Below are positions 28,803 through 37,732 of a DNA stretch of 64,000 nucleotides, piece by piece. Source of the DNA: Candidatus Hydrogenedentota bacterium (lineage in GTDB: Bacteria; Hydrogenedentota; Hydrogenedentia; Hydrogenedentales; JAGMZX01). A model generated the notes under the pieces. It had not been told where the DNA came from, searched no databases, and saw only the letters and a program-made list of their open reading frames with translations. Every line of letters starts with the position of its first letter. Within the stretch, counting starts at the first letter, position 1. The translations under genes were made by a program, and so were the position numbers. The DNA lies in assembly GCA_029556545.1 (NCBI GenBank), contig JAKQEQ010000029.1, positions 79,084 to 143,083 on the forward strand, written 5' to 3'.

Positions 28803-30059
28803 ATGGCGAAGCGAAAACAGAACGGCGCGGCGGATATCGACGCTGTGGACGCGGTGGCGGGCGAACTCGAGTCGCCGGGCCAGGACGCGCCGGAGGATCG
28901 GGATCGGTTGCTGTACGCGCTGCACGAGCGCAACCGGAAACTGGCGTGTCTGTACGCTGTGGGCGAGGCGCTGCGCGCGCGGGACCTGGACCGCGCGACG
29001 TTCCAGCGCATCGCGCGACTGGTCAAGAAGGCCGCGTGGCACCCGGAAGCGGCGCGGGTGCGCATCGTAATCGACGGTGCGACGCATGCGGCGGAAACAT
29101 TTGACGAGGCCGCGCCGCGGGTGATGATCGAACTGGTGGTGGCGGGCCGGAAGCGCGGGATGCTCGAGGTATGCCACACGGATGCGTCCGGGGTCGCTGC
29201 CGCAGCCACGCCGTTTCCGCCCGAGGAGCGGGAATTGATCGAAGCGGTGGCGCGGCAGATCACGGACGCGCTCGAGCGGGGGGAGTCGGAGGCGCGGCTC
29301 CTGCAAGCGTCCAAACTGGCCTCGATCGGCGAATTGGCCGCGGGGATCAGCCACGAAATCTGCAACCCGATCAACGGGATTATCAATTGCGCGGACATCC
29401 TGATACAGAACCTCGAGGCGGGCTCGGACAACCGGACGTACGCCGAGTTAATCCGCGCGGAGGCGGACCGGGTCGCGCAGATCGCGCGAAATCTGCTGCG
29501 CTTCTCGCGGCACGATCTCGAAAAGCACAGCCGGGAGCGTCCCACGGCACTGGTCCGGGATGTGCTGGCGCTGTGCGCGAAAAAGATCGCACGCAGCCGC
29601 ATCGATGCGCGCGTGGAAGCGCCGGAAAGCCTCCCGGAATTGCTGTGTCATAAGGAAGAATTGCTTCAGGTGTTGATGAACCTCATCCTGAACGGCATTC
29701 ATGCCCTGGACGAGCGGTATCCCGAGGCGGACCCGGACAAGGTGCTCTCGATCCGGGTTCGCGCGGGGACGTGCGGCGGGCGGCGGCTCTTGCGGTTCGT
29801 GGTCGAGGACCACGGCACGGGCATCGCGCCCGCGCACATGGACCGCCTCTTTGACCCGTTCTTCACCACGAAGGGCCGCGACAAGGGGACCGGGCTGGGC
29901 CTTTCGGTGTCAGACGGGATAGTGAAGGCGCACGGCGGCGTATTCTCGGTGGAGAGCGAGTACGGCCGTTTCGCGCGGTTCCAGTTCGACTTGCCGCTGG
30001 ACCATGACTGGACGCTCGACGTGCCCGCAGGCCCCGAGACGGTGTGGGAGGACGGATGA
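28803..30059 (+). CDS. Soluble NtrB-like sensor histidine kinase
   Basis: The 418-residue protein has no membrane segment. A GAF-like region at about 50-160 precedes the H-box ISHEICNPINGI, with the phosphorylated His near residue 184. The ATPase part has LMNLILNGIHAL (N box), VVEDHGTGIAP (G1) and GTGLGLSVSDGIVKAHGG (G2). The stop codon overlaps the next gene's ATG by four bases (ATGA), so kinase and response regulator are translationally coupled partners. The signal is unknown; the GAF-like region may bind a small cytoplasmic ligand. Confidence 0.92.
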   Translation: MAKRKQNGAADIDAVDAVAGELESPGQDAPEDRDRLLYALHERNRKLACLYAVGEALRARDLDRATFQRIARLVKKAAWHPEAARVRIVIDGATHAAETFDEAAPRVMIELVVAGRKRGMLEVCHTDASGVAAAATPFPPEERELIEAVARQITDALERGESEARLLQASKLASIGELAAGISHEICNPINGIINCADILIQNLEAGSDNRTYAELIRAEADRVAQIARNLLRFSRHDLEKHSRERPTALVRDVLALCAKKIARSRIDARVEAPESLPELLCHKEELLQVLMNLILNGIHALDERYPEADPDKVLSIRVRAGTCGGRRLLRFVVEDHGTGIAPAHMDRLFDPFFTTKGRDKGTGLGLSVSDGIVKAHGGVFSVESEYGRFARFQFDLPLDHDWTLDVPAGPETVWEDG

Positions 30060-31837
30060 TGGTGCGGGTCCTCGTGGTCGAAGACGAAGGTGTGTTGCGC
30101 CTGACCTTCAAGCAGTTCCTGCGCAACGAAGGTTTCGAGGTGTACACCGCCGAGAACTATGAGCAGGCCGTCGCGCACCTCGATGCGGAAGCCATCGACG
30201 TGGTCGTCACCGACATCCTGCTCGAGGGCGAGAGCGGCGTCGATCTGCTGCGGACCATCAAGGAGCGGGAACTCGGCGCGAGCGTCGTGATGATCACCGG
30301 CGAGCCGAACGTCGAGACGGCCTCGGAAGCGGTACGGCTCGGGGCCTTCGATTACCTTGCGAAACCGGTCACGGGCCGCGACCTCGTGCGGGTCGTGCGC
30401 ATGGCGCTGGACCGGCGCCGGCTCGAAGAGGAGCGCAATGCTTACGCCGAGCGCGTCGAGTCGTATCGCCGCCATCTCCAGGCGATTTTCAACAGCGTGA
30501 ACGAGGGCGTGGTCACCGTGGACGCCGAACTGCGGATCGTGGAGATGAACGAGGCGTTCCGGCGCACGATCGGCCTCTCGGACCGCGACCTGCGCGGCGC
30601 TGCTTTCGCCGAGACGGTCCCGCCGGGCCTCATGCCCGCCCGCGCCGCCCTCGAGCGCACGATCGCCACGCGCACGCCCGTCGCGGACGTTCGCGTCGAA
30701 ACGTGGATACAGGGTCTGGGCGAGAAGGTGCTGATGGTCGGCGCGACGCCGCTCGTGCGTGAAGACGGGGCGCAGTCGGGCGCGGTGTTGGTCGTGCGCG
30801 ACGTGACGCGGCTCACTATGCTGGAGAAGGAATTGGAGGACCATCAGCCGTTTCGCGACATCATCGCGAAGACCCGAGCCATGCGCGATATATTCGCGCT
30901 CGTGCGCAACGTCGCCCCGACCGATGCGACGGTGCTCATCTGCGGCGAGAGCGGCACGGGCAAGGAACTCGTGGCCGAGGCGATCCATCACGCGAGCAAC
31001 CGCCGCGACGGGCCGTTGGTGAAGGTGAACTGCGCGGCCCTGTCCGAGGAACTGCTCGAGAGCGAGTTGTTCGGCCACGTGAAGGGCGCGTTCACGACCG
31101 CGCTCTATGATCGCGTCGGTCGTTTCGAGGCGGCGGACGGCGGCACGATCCTGCTCGACGAGATCGGCGACATTACGCAGCGGCTGCAACTGCGGCTCCT
31201 GCGGGTGCTCCAGGCCCGCGAGTTCGAGCGCGTCGGCGACTCGTTCCCCATGCACACGGACGTGCGGGTCATCGCCTCGACCAATCAGGACCTCGCTGAG
31301 AAGATTCGCACGGGAGCGTTCCGCGAGGACCTGTATTTCCGGTTGAATGTCGTCCGTCTCGACATCCCGCCGTTGCGCGACCGCCGCGAGGACATCCCCC
31401 TCCTCGTCGATCACTTCTGTCGCCGGTTCAACGCCAAATTCAAGCGGGAAGTCACGGGGGTCGCGCCTGAGACCATGGACGTGTTCATGCGGTACGCCTG
31501 GTGGGGCAACGTGCGCGAACTCGAGAACTGTCTCGAACGCGCGTTCATCGTTTGCCACGACACGACTATCCTGCCGCGGCACCTGCCGCGTGAAATCCTT
31601 GATGCCGAACCCGCGCGCGCCCGGACCTACGCGGACCAACCGGGGCCGCCACGAACAGGCGCGGTTCGGATGGAGGCGCCGGTCCGCGCGCGTGCGCTTG
31701 ACATCGAGCGGCTGCGCACGACGCTCGAGAAGACCGACTGGAACGTGGCGAAGGCCGCGCGCCTGCTCGGCGTGGCGCGCAACACGCTTTACAACAAGCT
31801 GCGCGCATTCGACCTGATCCGCCCCGAAGAACCGTGA
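30056..31837 (+). CDS. NtrC-family sigma54-dependent response regulator with PAS domain
   Basis: From ATG 30056 (GGGAGG upstream, coupled to the kinase gene) the product has 593 residues: receiver domain (about 1-120, phospho-acceptor Asp near 55 in VVVTDILLEG), PAS domain (about 140-255), AAA+ domain (Walker A GESGTGKE near 298; ILLDEIGDI Walker B) and a Fis-type HTH at the end. The sigma54-contacting loop reads GAFTTA instead of GAFTGA. The window's visible -24/-12 promoter lies elsewhere, so its targets are not evident here. Confidence 0.92.
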   Translation: MMVRVLVVEDEGVLRLTFKQFLRNEGFEVYTAENYEQAVAHLDAEAIDVVVTDILLEGESGVDLLRTIKERELGASVVMITGEPNVETASEAVRLGAFDYLAKPVTGRDLVRVVRMALDRRRLEEERNAYAERVESYRRHLQAIFNSVNEGVVTVDAELRIVEMNEAFRRTIGLSDRDLRGAAFAETVPPGLMPARAALERTIATRTPVADVRVETWIQGLGEKVLMVGATPLVREDGAQSGAVLVVRDVTRLTMLEKELEDHQPFRDIIAKTRAMRDIFALVRNVAPTDATVLICGESGTGKELVAEAIHHASNRRDGPLVKVNCAALSEELLESELFGHVKGAFTTALYDRVGRFEAADGGTILLDEIGDITQRLQLRLLRVLQAREFERVGDSFPMHTDVRVIASTNQDLAEKIRTGAFREDLYFRLNVVRLDIPPLRDRREDIPLLVDHFCRRFNAKFKREVTGVAPETMDVFMRYAWWGNVRELENCLERAFIVCHDTTILPRHLPREILDAEPARARTYADQPGPPRTGAVRMEAPVRARALDIERLRTTLEKTDWNVAKAARLLGVARNTLYNKLRAFDLIRPEEP

Positions 31838-31858
31838 GCTCGGCCGCGGACGGGTTCG

Positions 31859-34800
31859 TCAGCCGCCGATGTCGGCGTGGTATTCCTGGAGCGACTTGAC
31901 CTGCTGCTGCCCTTCCTTACGCGCCGCGATGCCCCGCGCGGCCGCCTGCGCGGCGGCCAGCGTTGTGATATAGGGGATTCGGTACTTGATGGCGGCCTTG
32001 CGGATGTAAGAATCGTCGTGCGTGCCGAGTTTGCCGCCCGGCGTGTTGATGACGAGCTGGATTTCGCCGTTCTTCATGGCGTCGACAATGTGGGGTCGGC
32101 CCTCGCGCATCTTGAGAATGCGGTCCGTGACGATGCTCTGCTCCGCGAGGAAAGCGTGCGTACCTTCGGTCGTACGCAACTGGAAGCCGAGTTCGACAAG
32201 CTGCCGGGCAATTTCGATTACGCCCGCTTTGTCCCGGTCTGATACCGTCACGAGCACGGCGCCCTCGAGGGGCAGGCGCGATTGCGCCGCCTCCTCGGCC
32301 TTGAAGAAGGCCATGCCGAACCCGTCGGCCATGCCGAGCACTTCGCCGGTCGAGCGCATCTCGGGCCCGAGCAGGGGATCGACTTCGGGAAACATATTGA
32401 AGGGGAATACGGCCTCCTTCACGCCGTAATGCGGGATGGGGCGGTGCTTGAGCCCGAGGTCGGCCAGCTTCGCGCCAAGCATGACCTGCGTGGCTACCTT
32501 GGCCATGGGGATGTTGCAGACCTTGGACACGAGCGGCACGGTGCGCGACGCGCGCGGGTTGGCCTCGAGGATGTACACCACGTCGTTGTGAATGGCGTAT
32601 TGGATGTTCATCAGGCCGACCACGTTCAGTTCGGTGGCGATGCGCCGCGTGTATTCGTTGATCGTGTCGAGGTGCTTCGCCGGGATGCTGATCGGCGGGA
32701 TCACGCACGCGCTGTCGCCCGAGTGAATGCCCGCCAACTCGATGTGCTCCATGACGGCCGGCACAAAGGCGTCCGTCCCGTCGGCGATCGCATCCGCCTC
32801 GCATTCGATGGCGTTCTCGAGATACTTGTCGATCAGAATGGGCCGCTCCGGGGTCACGTCCACCGCCGCCGCCACGTACTGCCGCAGCATGGCCTCGTCG
32901 TATACGACCTCCATGCCGCGCCCGCCGAGAACGTACGACGGGCGCACCATGAGCGGATATCCGATCTCGGCGGCGATGGCCAGCGCCTCGTCAATCGTCG
33001 CGGCCATGCCCGAGTCGGGCTGCGGGATGCCCAGGCGCTTCATGACCTTGCGGAACCGATCGCGGTCCTCGGCGAGGTCGATCGTCTCCGGCGTTGTCCC
33101 GAGGATGGGCACACCCGCTTCGGCGAGTTCGCGCGCAATATTCAGCGGCGTCTGGCCGCCGAACTGCACAATGGCGCCTTCCGGGCGCTCCTTCTCGTAA
33201 ATGCTGAGCACGTCCTCGACCGTCAACGGCTCGAAATACAGCTTGTTCGACGTGTCGTAGTCCGTCGAGACGGTCTCAGGGTTGCAGTTGACCATGATCG
33301 ACTCGACGCCGAGGTCGCGCAAGGCGAAGGCCGCATGGACGCAGCAGTAATCGAATTCGATACCCTGCCCAATGCGATTCGGGCCGCCGCCGAGCACCAT
33401 GACCTTGCGCGCGGAGGAAACCGAGACCGCATCCGGCGCGTTGTACGTCGAGAAGTAATACGCCGCATCCTCGACGCCGCTGACGGGCACCGGCTCCCAC
33501 GCCTCGACGACGCCGAGCGCGACGCGGCGCGCGCGAAGCGCGGTCTCGGGAACGCCAAGCAGTTTCGCGAGGTACCTGTCGGCGAAGCCGTCCTTCTTGG
33601 CCTGAACCAGGAGCGCGTCCGGCAGTTCGCGGCCCTTGAAACGCAGCACCTCCTCCTCGAGGTCCACGAGTTCCTTCATCTGTTCGAGGAACCACGGCTT
33701 GATGTGCGTCTTACGGTAAAGTTCCTGGAGATCGGCCCCTTTGCGGATGGCCTCGTACAAGATGAACTGGCGTTCGCTCGTGGCGTAGACGAGCATCTTC
33801 ATCAATTGTTCAAGCGACTTGTTATGGAAATCCTTGGCGAAGCCGAGGCCGTATCGGCCGATTTCGAGCGAGCGGATCGCCTTCTGGAACGCCTCCTTGT
33901 AGTTCTTGCCGATGCTCATGACCTCGCCGACCGCGCGCATCTGCGTGCCGAGCCGGTCCTCGATGCCCCGGAACTTCTCGAAGGCCCAACGGCAGAACTT
34001 GACGACAACGTAGTCGCCGGACGGCGTGTACTTCTCGAGCGTGCCGTCGCGCCAGTAGGGGATTTCGTCGAGGGTCAGGCCGCCCGCCAACATGGACGAA
34101 ACCAGCGCGATCGGGAACCCCGTCGCCTTCGACGCCAGCGCCGACGACCGCGACGTGCGCGGGTTGATCTCGATGACGACGACCCGGCCCGTCTTCGGGT
34201 CGTGTGCGAACTGGATGTTTGTGCCTCCGATGACCTGGATCGCCTCGACAATCGCGTAAGAGTACTGCTGCAACCGCGCCTGGAGTTCGGGCGCGATGGT
34301 CAGCATCGGCGCGGTGCAATACGAATCCCCCGTGTGGACGCCCATCGCGTCCACATTCTCGATGAAGCACACGGTGATCATCTGGTTCTTCGCGTCGCGC
34401 ACCACTTCGAGTTCGAGTTCTTCCCACCCCAGTACGGACTCCTCGACCAGCACCTGCCCCACCATGCTCGCCGCGAGACCCCGCGCCGCCACCGTGCGCA
34501 ATTCCTCGACGTTGTATACGAGGCCGCCGCCGGTCCCGCCCATGGTGTAGGCGGGCCGAATCACCACGGGATAGCCGAGCCGGTCCGCGATACGCTCGGC
34601 CTCCTCGACGGTATAGGCCAAGTCGCTCTTCGGCATCTCGATGCCAAGCCGGTTCATCGTGTCCTTGAAGGCCTGCCGGTCCTCACCGCGCTCGATGGCG
34701 TCCACCTGCACGCCGATGACCTGCACCCCGTACTGCTGGAGCACGCCGTGCCGGTGCAGTGCCGAAGTCAGGTTAAGCCCGGATTGTCCGCCCAGGTTCG

Positions 34801-35062
34801 GCAAAATGGCGTCAGGCCGCTCCTTCGCGACGATATCCGCCATCGCCTCGACCGTCAGCGGCTCGATGTATGTGAAATCGGCCATGCCGGGGTCCGTCAT
34901 GATCGTCGCTGGATTCGAGTTCGCCAGGACGACTTCGTAACCGAGCTTCCGAAGCGCCTTGCAGGCCTGCGTGCCCGAGTAGTCGAATTCGCAGGCCTGG
35001 CCGATCACGATGGGACCGGAACCGATGATCATGACTTTGCGGATGTCGTCGCGACGCGGCAT
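31859..35062 (-). CDS. carB: Carbamoyl-phosphate synthase large subunit
   Basis: At 1067 residues this is full length for CarB. It begins PRRDDIRKVMIIGSGPIVIGQ and has two ATP-grasp halves: VIRPAYTMGGTGGG with INPRTSRSSALASKATG, and MVRPSYVLGGRGMEVVY with NPRASRTVPLVSK. An oligomerisation region lies between them, and a C-terminal MGS-like allosteric domain (VNTPGGK) closes the chain. It makes carbamoyl phosphate from glutamine-derived ammonia, bicarbonate and two ATP for pyrimidines and arginine. The carA partner is not in the window. The 256-bp upstream gap holds a small TCCCTTCGAGGGA hairpin near 35140 but no gene. Confidence 0.97.
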   Translation of the reverse strand: MPRRDDIRKVMIIGSGPIVIGQACEFDYSGTQACKALRKLGYEVVLANSNPATIMTDPGMADFTYIEPLTVEAMADIVAKERPDAILPNLGGQSGLNLTSALHRHGVLQQYGVQVIGVQVDAIERGEDRQAFKDTMNRLGIEMPKSDLAYTVEEAERIADRLGYPVVIRPAYTMGGTGGGLVYNVEELRTVAARGLAASMVGQVLVEESVLGWEELELEVVRDAKNQMITVCFIENVDAMGVHTGDSYCTAPMLTIAPELQARLQQYSYAIVEAIQVIGGTNIQFAHDPKTGRVVVIEINPRTSRSSALASKATGFPIALVSSMLAGGLTLDEIPYWRDGTLEKYTPSGDYVVVKFCRWAFEKFRGIEDRLGTQMRAVGEVMSIGKNYKEAFQKAIRSLEIGRYGLGFAKDFHNKSLEQLMKMLVYATSERQFILYEAIRKGADLQELYRKTHIKPWFLEQMKELVDLEEEVLRFKGRELPDALLVQAKKDGFADRYLAKLLGVPETALRARRVALGVVEAWEPVPVSGVEDAAYYFSTYNAPDAVSVSSARKVMVLGGGPNRIGQGIEFDYCCVHAAFALRDLGVESIMVNCNPETVSTDYDTSNKLYFEPLTVEDVLSIYEKERPEGAIVQFGGQTPLNIARELAEAGVPILGTTPETIDLAEDRDRFRKVMKRLGIPQPDSGMAATIDEALAIAAEIGYPLMVRPSYVLGGRGMEVVYDEAMLRQYVAAAVDVTPERPILIDKYLENAIECEADAIADGTDAFVPAVMEHIELAGIHSGDSACVIPPISIPAKHLDTINEYTRRIATELNVVGLMNIQYAIHNDVVYILEANPRASRTVPLVSKVCNIPMAKVATQVMLGAKLADLGLKHRPIPHYGVKEAVFPFNMFPEVDPLLGPEMRSTGEVLGMADGFGMAFFKAEEAAQSRLPLEGAVLVTVSDRDKAGVIEIARQLVELGFQLRTTEGTHAFLAEQSIVTDRILKMREGRPHIVDAMKNGEIQLVINTPGGKLGTHDDSYIRKAAIKYRIPYITTLAAAQAAARGIAARKEGQQQVKSLQEYHADIGG

Positions 35063-35318
35063 AAGCGTACCTACCTCTCGACCGTATGGAATGCGCCGGT
35101 CCCCCGCCGCGCGCCGGATACACTACGCTCCCGGTCCCTTCGAGGGATGCCCGGAGCGACGCCCGCGCGCGGCGAAGACCGTCGATTCCGCCCGTTGCCC
35201 ATTGGGGAGTGTATGATCGGCCCGCCGCAAGCATAGGCGATGGGCCGTCCTCCCCCTTGCCCGCGGGAAATGTACTGGAAATCCGGTGCGGAAGACAAGT
35301 CGATCCGAGACAGTCGCG

Positions 35319-36767
35319 CTACTCGCCTTCATCCACATTATCGTGTGCGTCGCCGGGATGGAGGGCGCGGTGGAGCACGCGGTCGGCGGGAAGCACGGCG
35401 GGCCGTTCCTCGAGGGTGGCCTTGATGCTCGGGAACACGGCGACGGGGACGCGGCGCTGGTCGTAACGGCTGATCAGGTGCAAGGTGAGCAGGAGCCTGC
35501 TGACGCGGTACTGGCGTGGGCCGCGATAGTAAATGCGCAGGCCGTTTTCGCAAGCGTGGGCGAACTTGTCGGCGCAGGCGCCGGGGCGCGCGGCATCCTG
35601 TTCGGACCACGCAAAGAGATCGAGGTCCTGCGCGACGGGTTGGGTGCGGCGCGCACGGGCATCGAAATCGATGGCGAGGCGTTCGTATAGCGCCACAACC
35701 TTGTCGAACCAATAGAAGATGGCGCGGTAGCCTTCCTCCGAGAGGTCGAGGTCGATGCGGGCGGTGTCCACGGTGGCGATGGTCTGTTTGGCCAGGTAGC
35801 TTTCGCGGTCCTCGTTTACGTCGGGCACCATCCGCACGCGCATCTTCTCGCGCGGGTCGCCGTGGTTGAAGCTCTCGAGAATGGTCGCGATGCTGAATCT
35901 GCCGCGCGACAGCAGCACGAATTCGGCGAGCATGCTTCCCACAAGCCCGTCGTCGCCGAGGGCGTCGTCCAGTGCCGGGGCCGGCTCAAAGAGGTCGATT
36001 TGCCAGTCGAACCACATGTCGTGGAAGAGGTGGATCAGGTCGCGGCTGAGGCCGCGCGTGTCGGCTTCGGCGGCGCGATCGGTCAGGCGCGTGAACCGCT
36101 GTTCGAGGCGCCACTTGGTGCGGCGCAGGATGTTGTGCGCGAAGAGATAGCGCACCACGAGGAGTCGATCGATGGCGAGGCACGCGACGTCCTGGCTGAT
36201 GCGGCCGCGCGTCGCGATCAAGGCGGTCCAGCGTTCGCACCACTCGCGCAGGCTCCGGGCCGCCGCGCTGCGCGGTTCGCGGCGCACTTCCTCGAGGGCG
36301 CCGCGTTCGATATTTGCCCGCGCCAGCGCTTCCGCCATTTCACGGTCGAAGGTGTCCGGTTCGTCGGCGTGCAGTAGGAGTTCGTCGGTTCGTACGTCAT
36401 ACAGGTAAGAGCGGTACAGGTCCGTAATGAGCGCATACGCGACATCCACATCGCGCGCCTCATCCGTGAGCTTGCGAGTCGCGTGGCAGAAGTCCAAGCC
36501 GTGCTCGACCACGTTCGACGGCGGTTCGAGCGTGCCCGGCAGGACGAAATAGGCGGCGAGCGTCGTCTGGCCGGAGGCGCGCAACAGGTAGGGCCGCGCC
36601 GACAGCGCGGCGGACGCCTCTTTCGGCGTGAGGAGCACAGGCTGGTTCCAGCCCAGCAATCGCAGCAGTTCCTCCGCGTACCGGTGTTGCTCGGACTTCG
36701 TCGAGTCCGTCAACGTGTCCCGCCAGGACGCGCACAGACGGGCGATCTTGCCGGCGTCTTCTCTCAT
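35319..36767 (-). CDS. Unknown 482-residue protein, possible remnant of a restriction-modification-type N-terminal region
   Basis: I do not recognise the family with confidence. The start EELLRLLGWNQPVLLTPKE, the ALITDLYRSYLYDVRTDELLL strand pattern and the LREWCERWTALIATRG to DRLLVVRYLFAHNILRR helices recall the N-terminal nuclease/helical part of Eco57I- or PglX-type enzymes. No methyltransferase motif such as NPPY is present and the protein ends where that domain would begin. It overlaps the upstream winged-helix gene by four bases (ATGA), so the two are co-translated and probably act together. No signal peptide or membrane segment is visible. Confidence 0.55.
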   Translation of the reverse strand: MREDAGKIARLCASWRDTLTDSTKSEQHRYAEELLRLLGWNQPVLLTPKEASAALSARPYLLRASGQTTLAAYFVLPGTLEPPSNVVEHGLDFCHATRKLTDEARDVDVAYALITDLYRSYLYDVRTDELLLHADEPDTFDREMAEALARANIERGALEEVRREPRSAAARSLREWCERWTALIATRGRISQDVACLAIDRLLVVRYLFAHNILRRTKWRLEQRFTRLTDRAAEADTRGLSRDLIHLFHDMWFDWQIDLFEPAPALDDALGDDGLVGSMLAEFVLLSRGRFSIATILESFNHGDPREKMRVRMVPDVNEDRESYLAKQTIATVDTARIDLDLSEEGYRAIFYWFDKVVALYERLAIDFDARARRTQPVAQDLDLFAWSEQDAARPGACADKFAHACENGLRIYYRGPRQYRVSRLLLTLHLISRYDQRRVPVAVFPSIKATLEERPAVLPADRVLHRALHPGDAHDNVDEGE

Positions 36768-37378
36768 GGAACGCCCTCTCCTTTTCGCACGGTGTACCCT
36801 GCTTCCTCGATACGCCGCCAGATGACGTCCTCCCGGCGGCCCAGGAGGTCACAGCCGTCGCGCACATACGGGTCAAGCGCCGCGCGATTCATACGCAGCG
36901 CCTCGATAAACTCGTCGCTTGTGAGCATTTCGATTTCGATTCCGGGAAGAGCATCGAGCGCAGGTCGCGCCGCGCCCCCTAAAACCACCAGGGCGCGCGC
37001 GCCGTCCGCGGACAGGAAACAGAGCCGCACTGCCGCGTTGCTCGCGGCGATGCCGCGGAGGCGTTCGCGCGACGAGGCCGTCTTCAGCATCAAGGCGCGC
37101 AATTCGGCGTACAGCGGGAAGTCCGGGTCGATCTGGTAGTAGGCGCGGTTGCCCTCGTCGCGGCGGTAGAGGAGTCCCGCCGCCATGAGCCGGTCCAGTT
37201 CCCGTTGGACTGCCCGGAGGGGGTGGCCGGAAGCCGCCTCGATCTGGCGCTGGTAGTAGGCGCGCGTCGGGTCGAGTAGGAACACGCGGAGAACCGCCAC
37301 ACGTGCGGTCGACGTGAAAATCGCCGCCAATGCGGATTCGGGCGTCTTGCGACGTATTTCCGGTGCTACTGTTGACAT
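36764..37378 (-). CDS. Winged-helix protein with degenerate nucleotidyltransferase-like C-terminus
   Basis: From ATG 37378 the product has 204 residues. Residues about 15-90 form an ArsR-like winged helix (STARVAVLRVFLLDPTRAYYQRQIEAASGHPLRAVQRELDRL split across two helices, then AGLLYRRDEGNRAYYQ). This head is commonly joined to a Pol-beta nucleotidyltransferase domain. Here the C-terminal half keeps the size, but the GS-x-x-R and D-x-D signatures are absent, so it is likely inactive. A TATAGA lies seven bases before the ATG with no Shine-Dalgarno, the same geometry as the XRE gene. First gene of a two-gene operon. Confidence 0.65.
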   Translation of the reverse strand: MSTVAPEIRRKTPESALAAIFTSTARVAVLRVFLLDPTRAYYQRQIEAASGHPLRAVQRELDRLMAAGLLYRRDEGNRAYYQIDPDFPLYAELRALMLKTASSRERLRGIAASNAAVRLCFLSADGARALVVLGGAARPALDALPGIEIEMLTSDEFIEALRMNRAALDPYVRDGCDLLGRREDVIWRRIEEAGYTVRKGEGVP

Positions 37379-37653
37379 CAATGGATCTATAAAACCCGGC
37401 GCTGTGCTAAATCGATGCCAGAAACTCCACCTTCCTGTCCCGAAGATGCGCGACTATTGCATATAATGAACCAGAAGTCAAGTATTATCCTCTGTTCGAC
37501 CTTTGTTTGTAGTCAGTGTGTTACACTTTCGGATGCTTTGACGTAATGGCCAGTCGCGTTGTCCCGTCGAAGTCGGGCGAATCTCCCGTCTCGCCGGTTG
37601 TGTCCGCCGGGGAGGGGCCGGTATCATCAGTCGTCCTTCATGGGGTATGGAAA

Positions 37654-37713
37654 CGGGCTGAAGCCCGCACTCCGAACATGTTGCTTCGTATGGCGGGCTG
37701 AAGCCCGCACTCC
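37654..37713. repeat. Two copies of a CGGGC-TGAA-GCCCG palindrome repeat
   Basis: The 20-bp string starting CGGGCTGAAGCCCG and ending CACTCC occurs at 37654 and 37694, 40 bp apart. The hairpins themselves are at 37654-37667 and 37693-37708. They lie just before the GPH transporter gene. The rest of the 37379-37732 gap shows no gene. Confidence 0.8.
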
Positions 37714-37732
37714 AAACACGGGAGGGGACGTT

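Noticed and set aside
32282-35236. 984-residue open frame on the plus strand opposite carB
   Set aside because: It is entirely antisense to a full-length, well-conserved carB, is Arg/His/Asp-rich with no domain, and results from high third-position GC.
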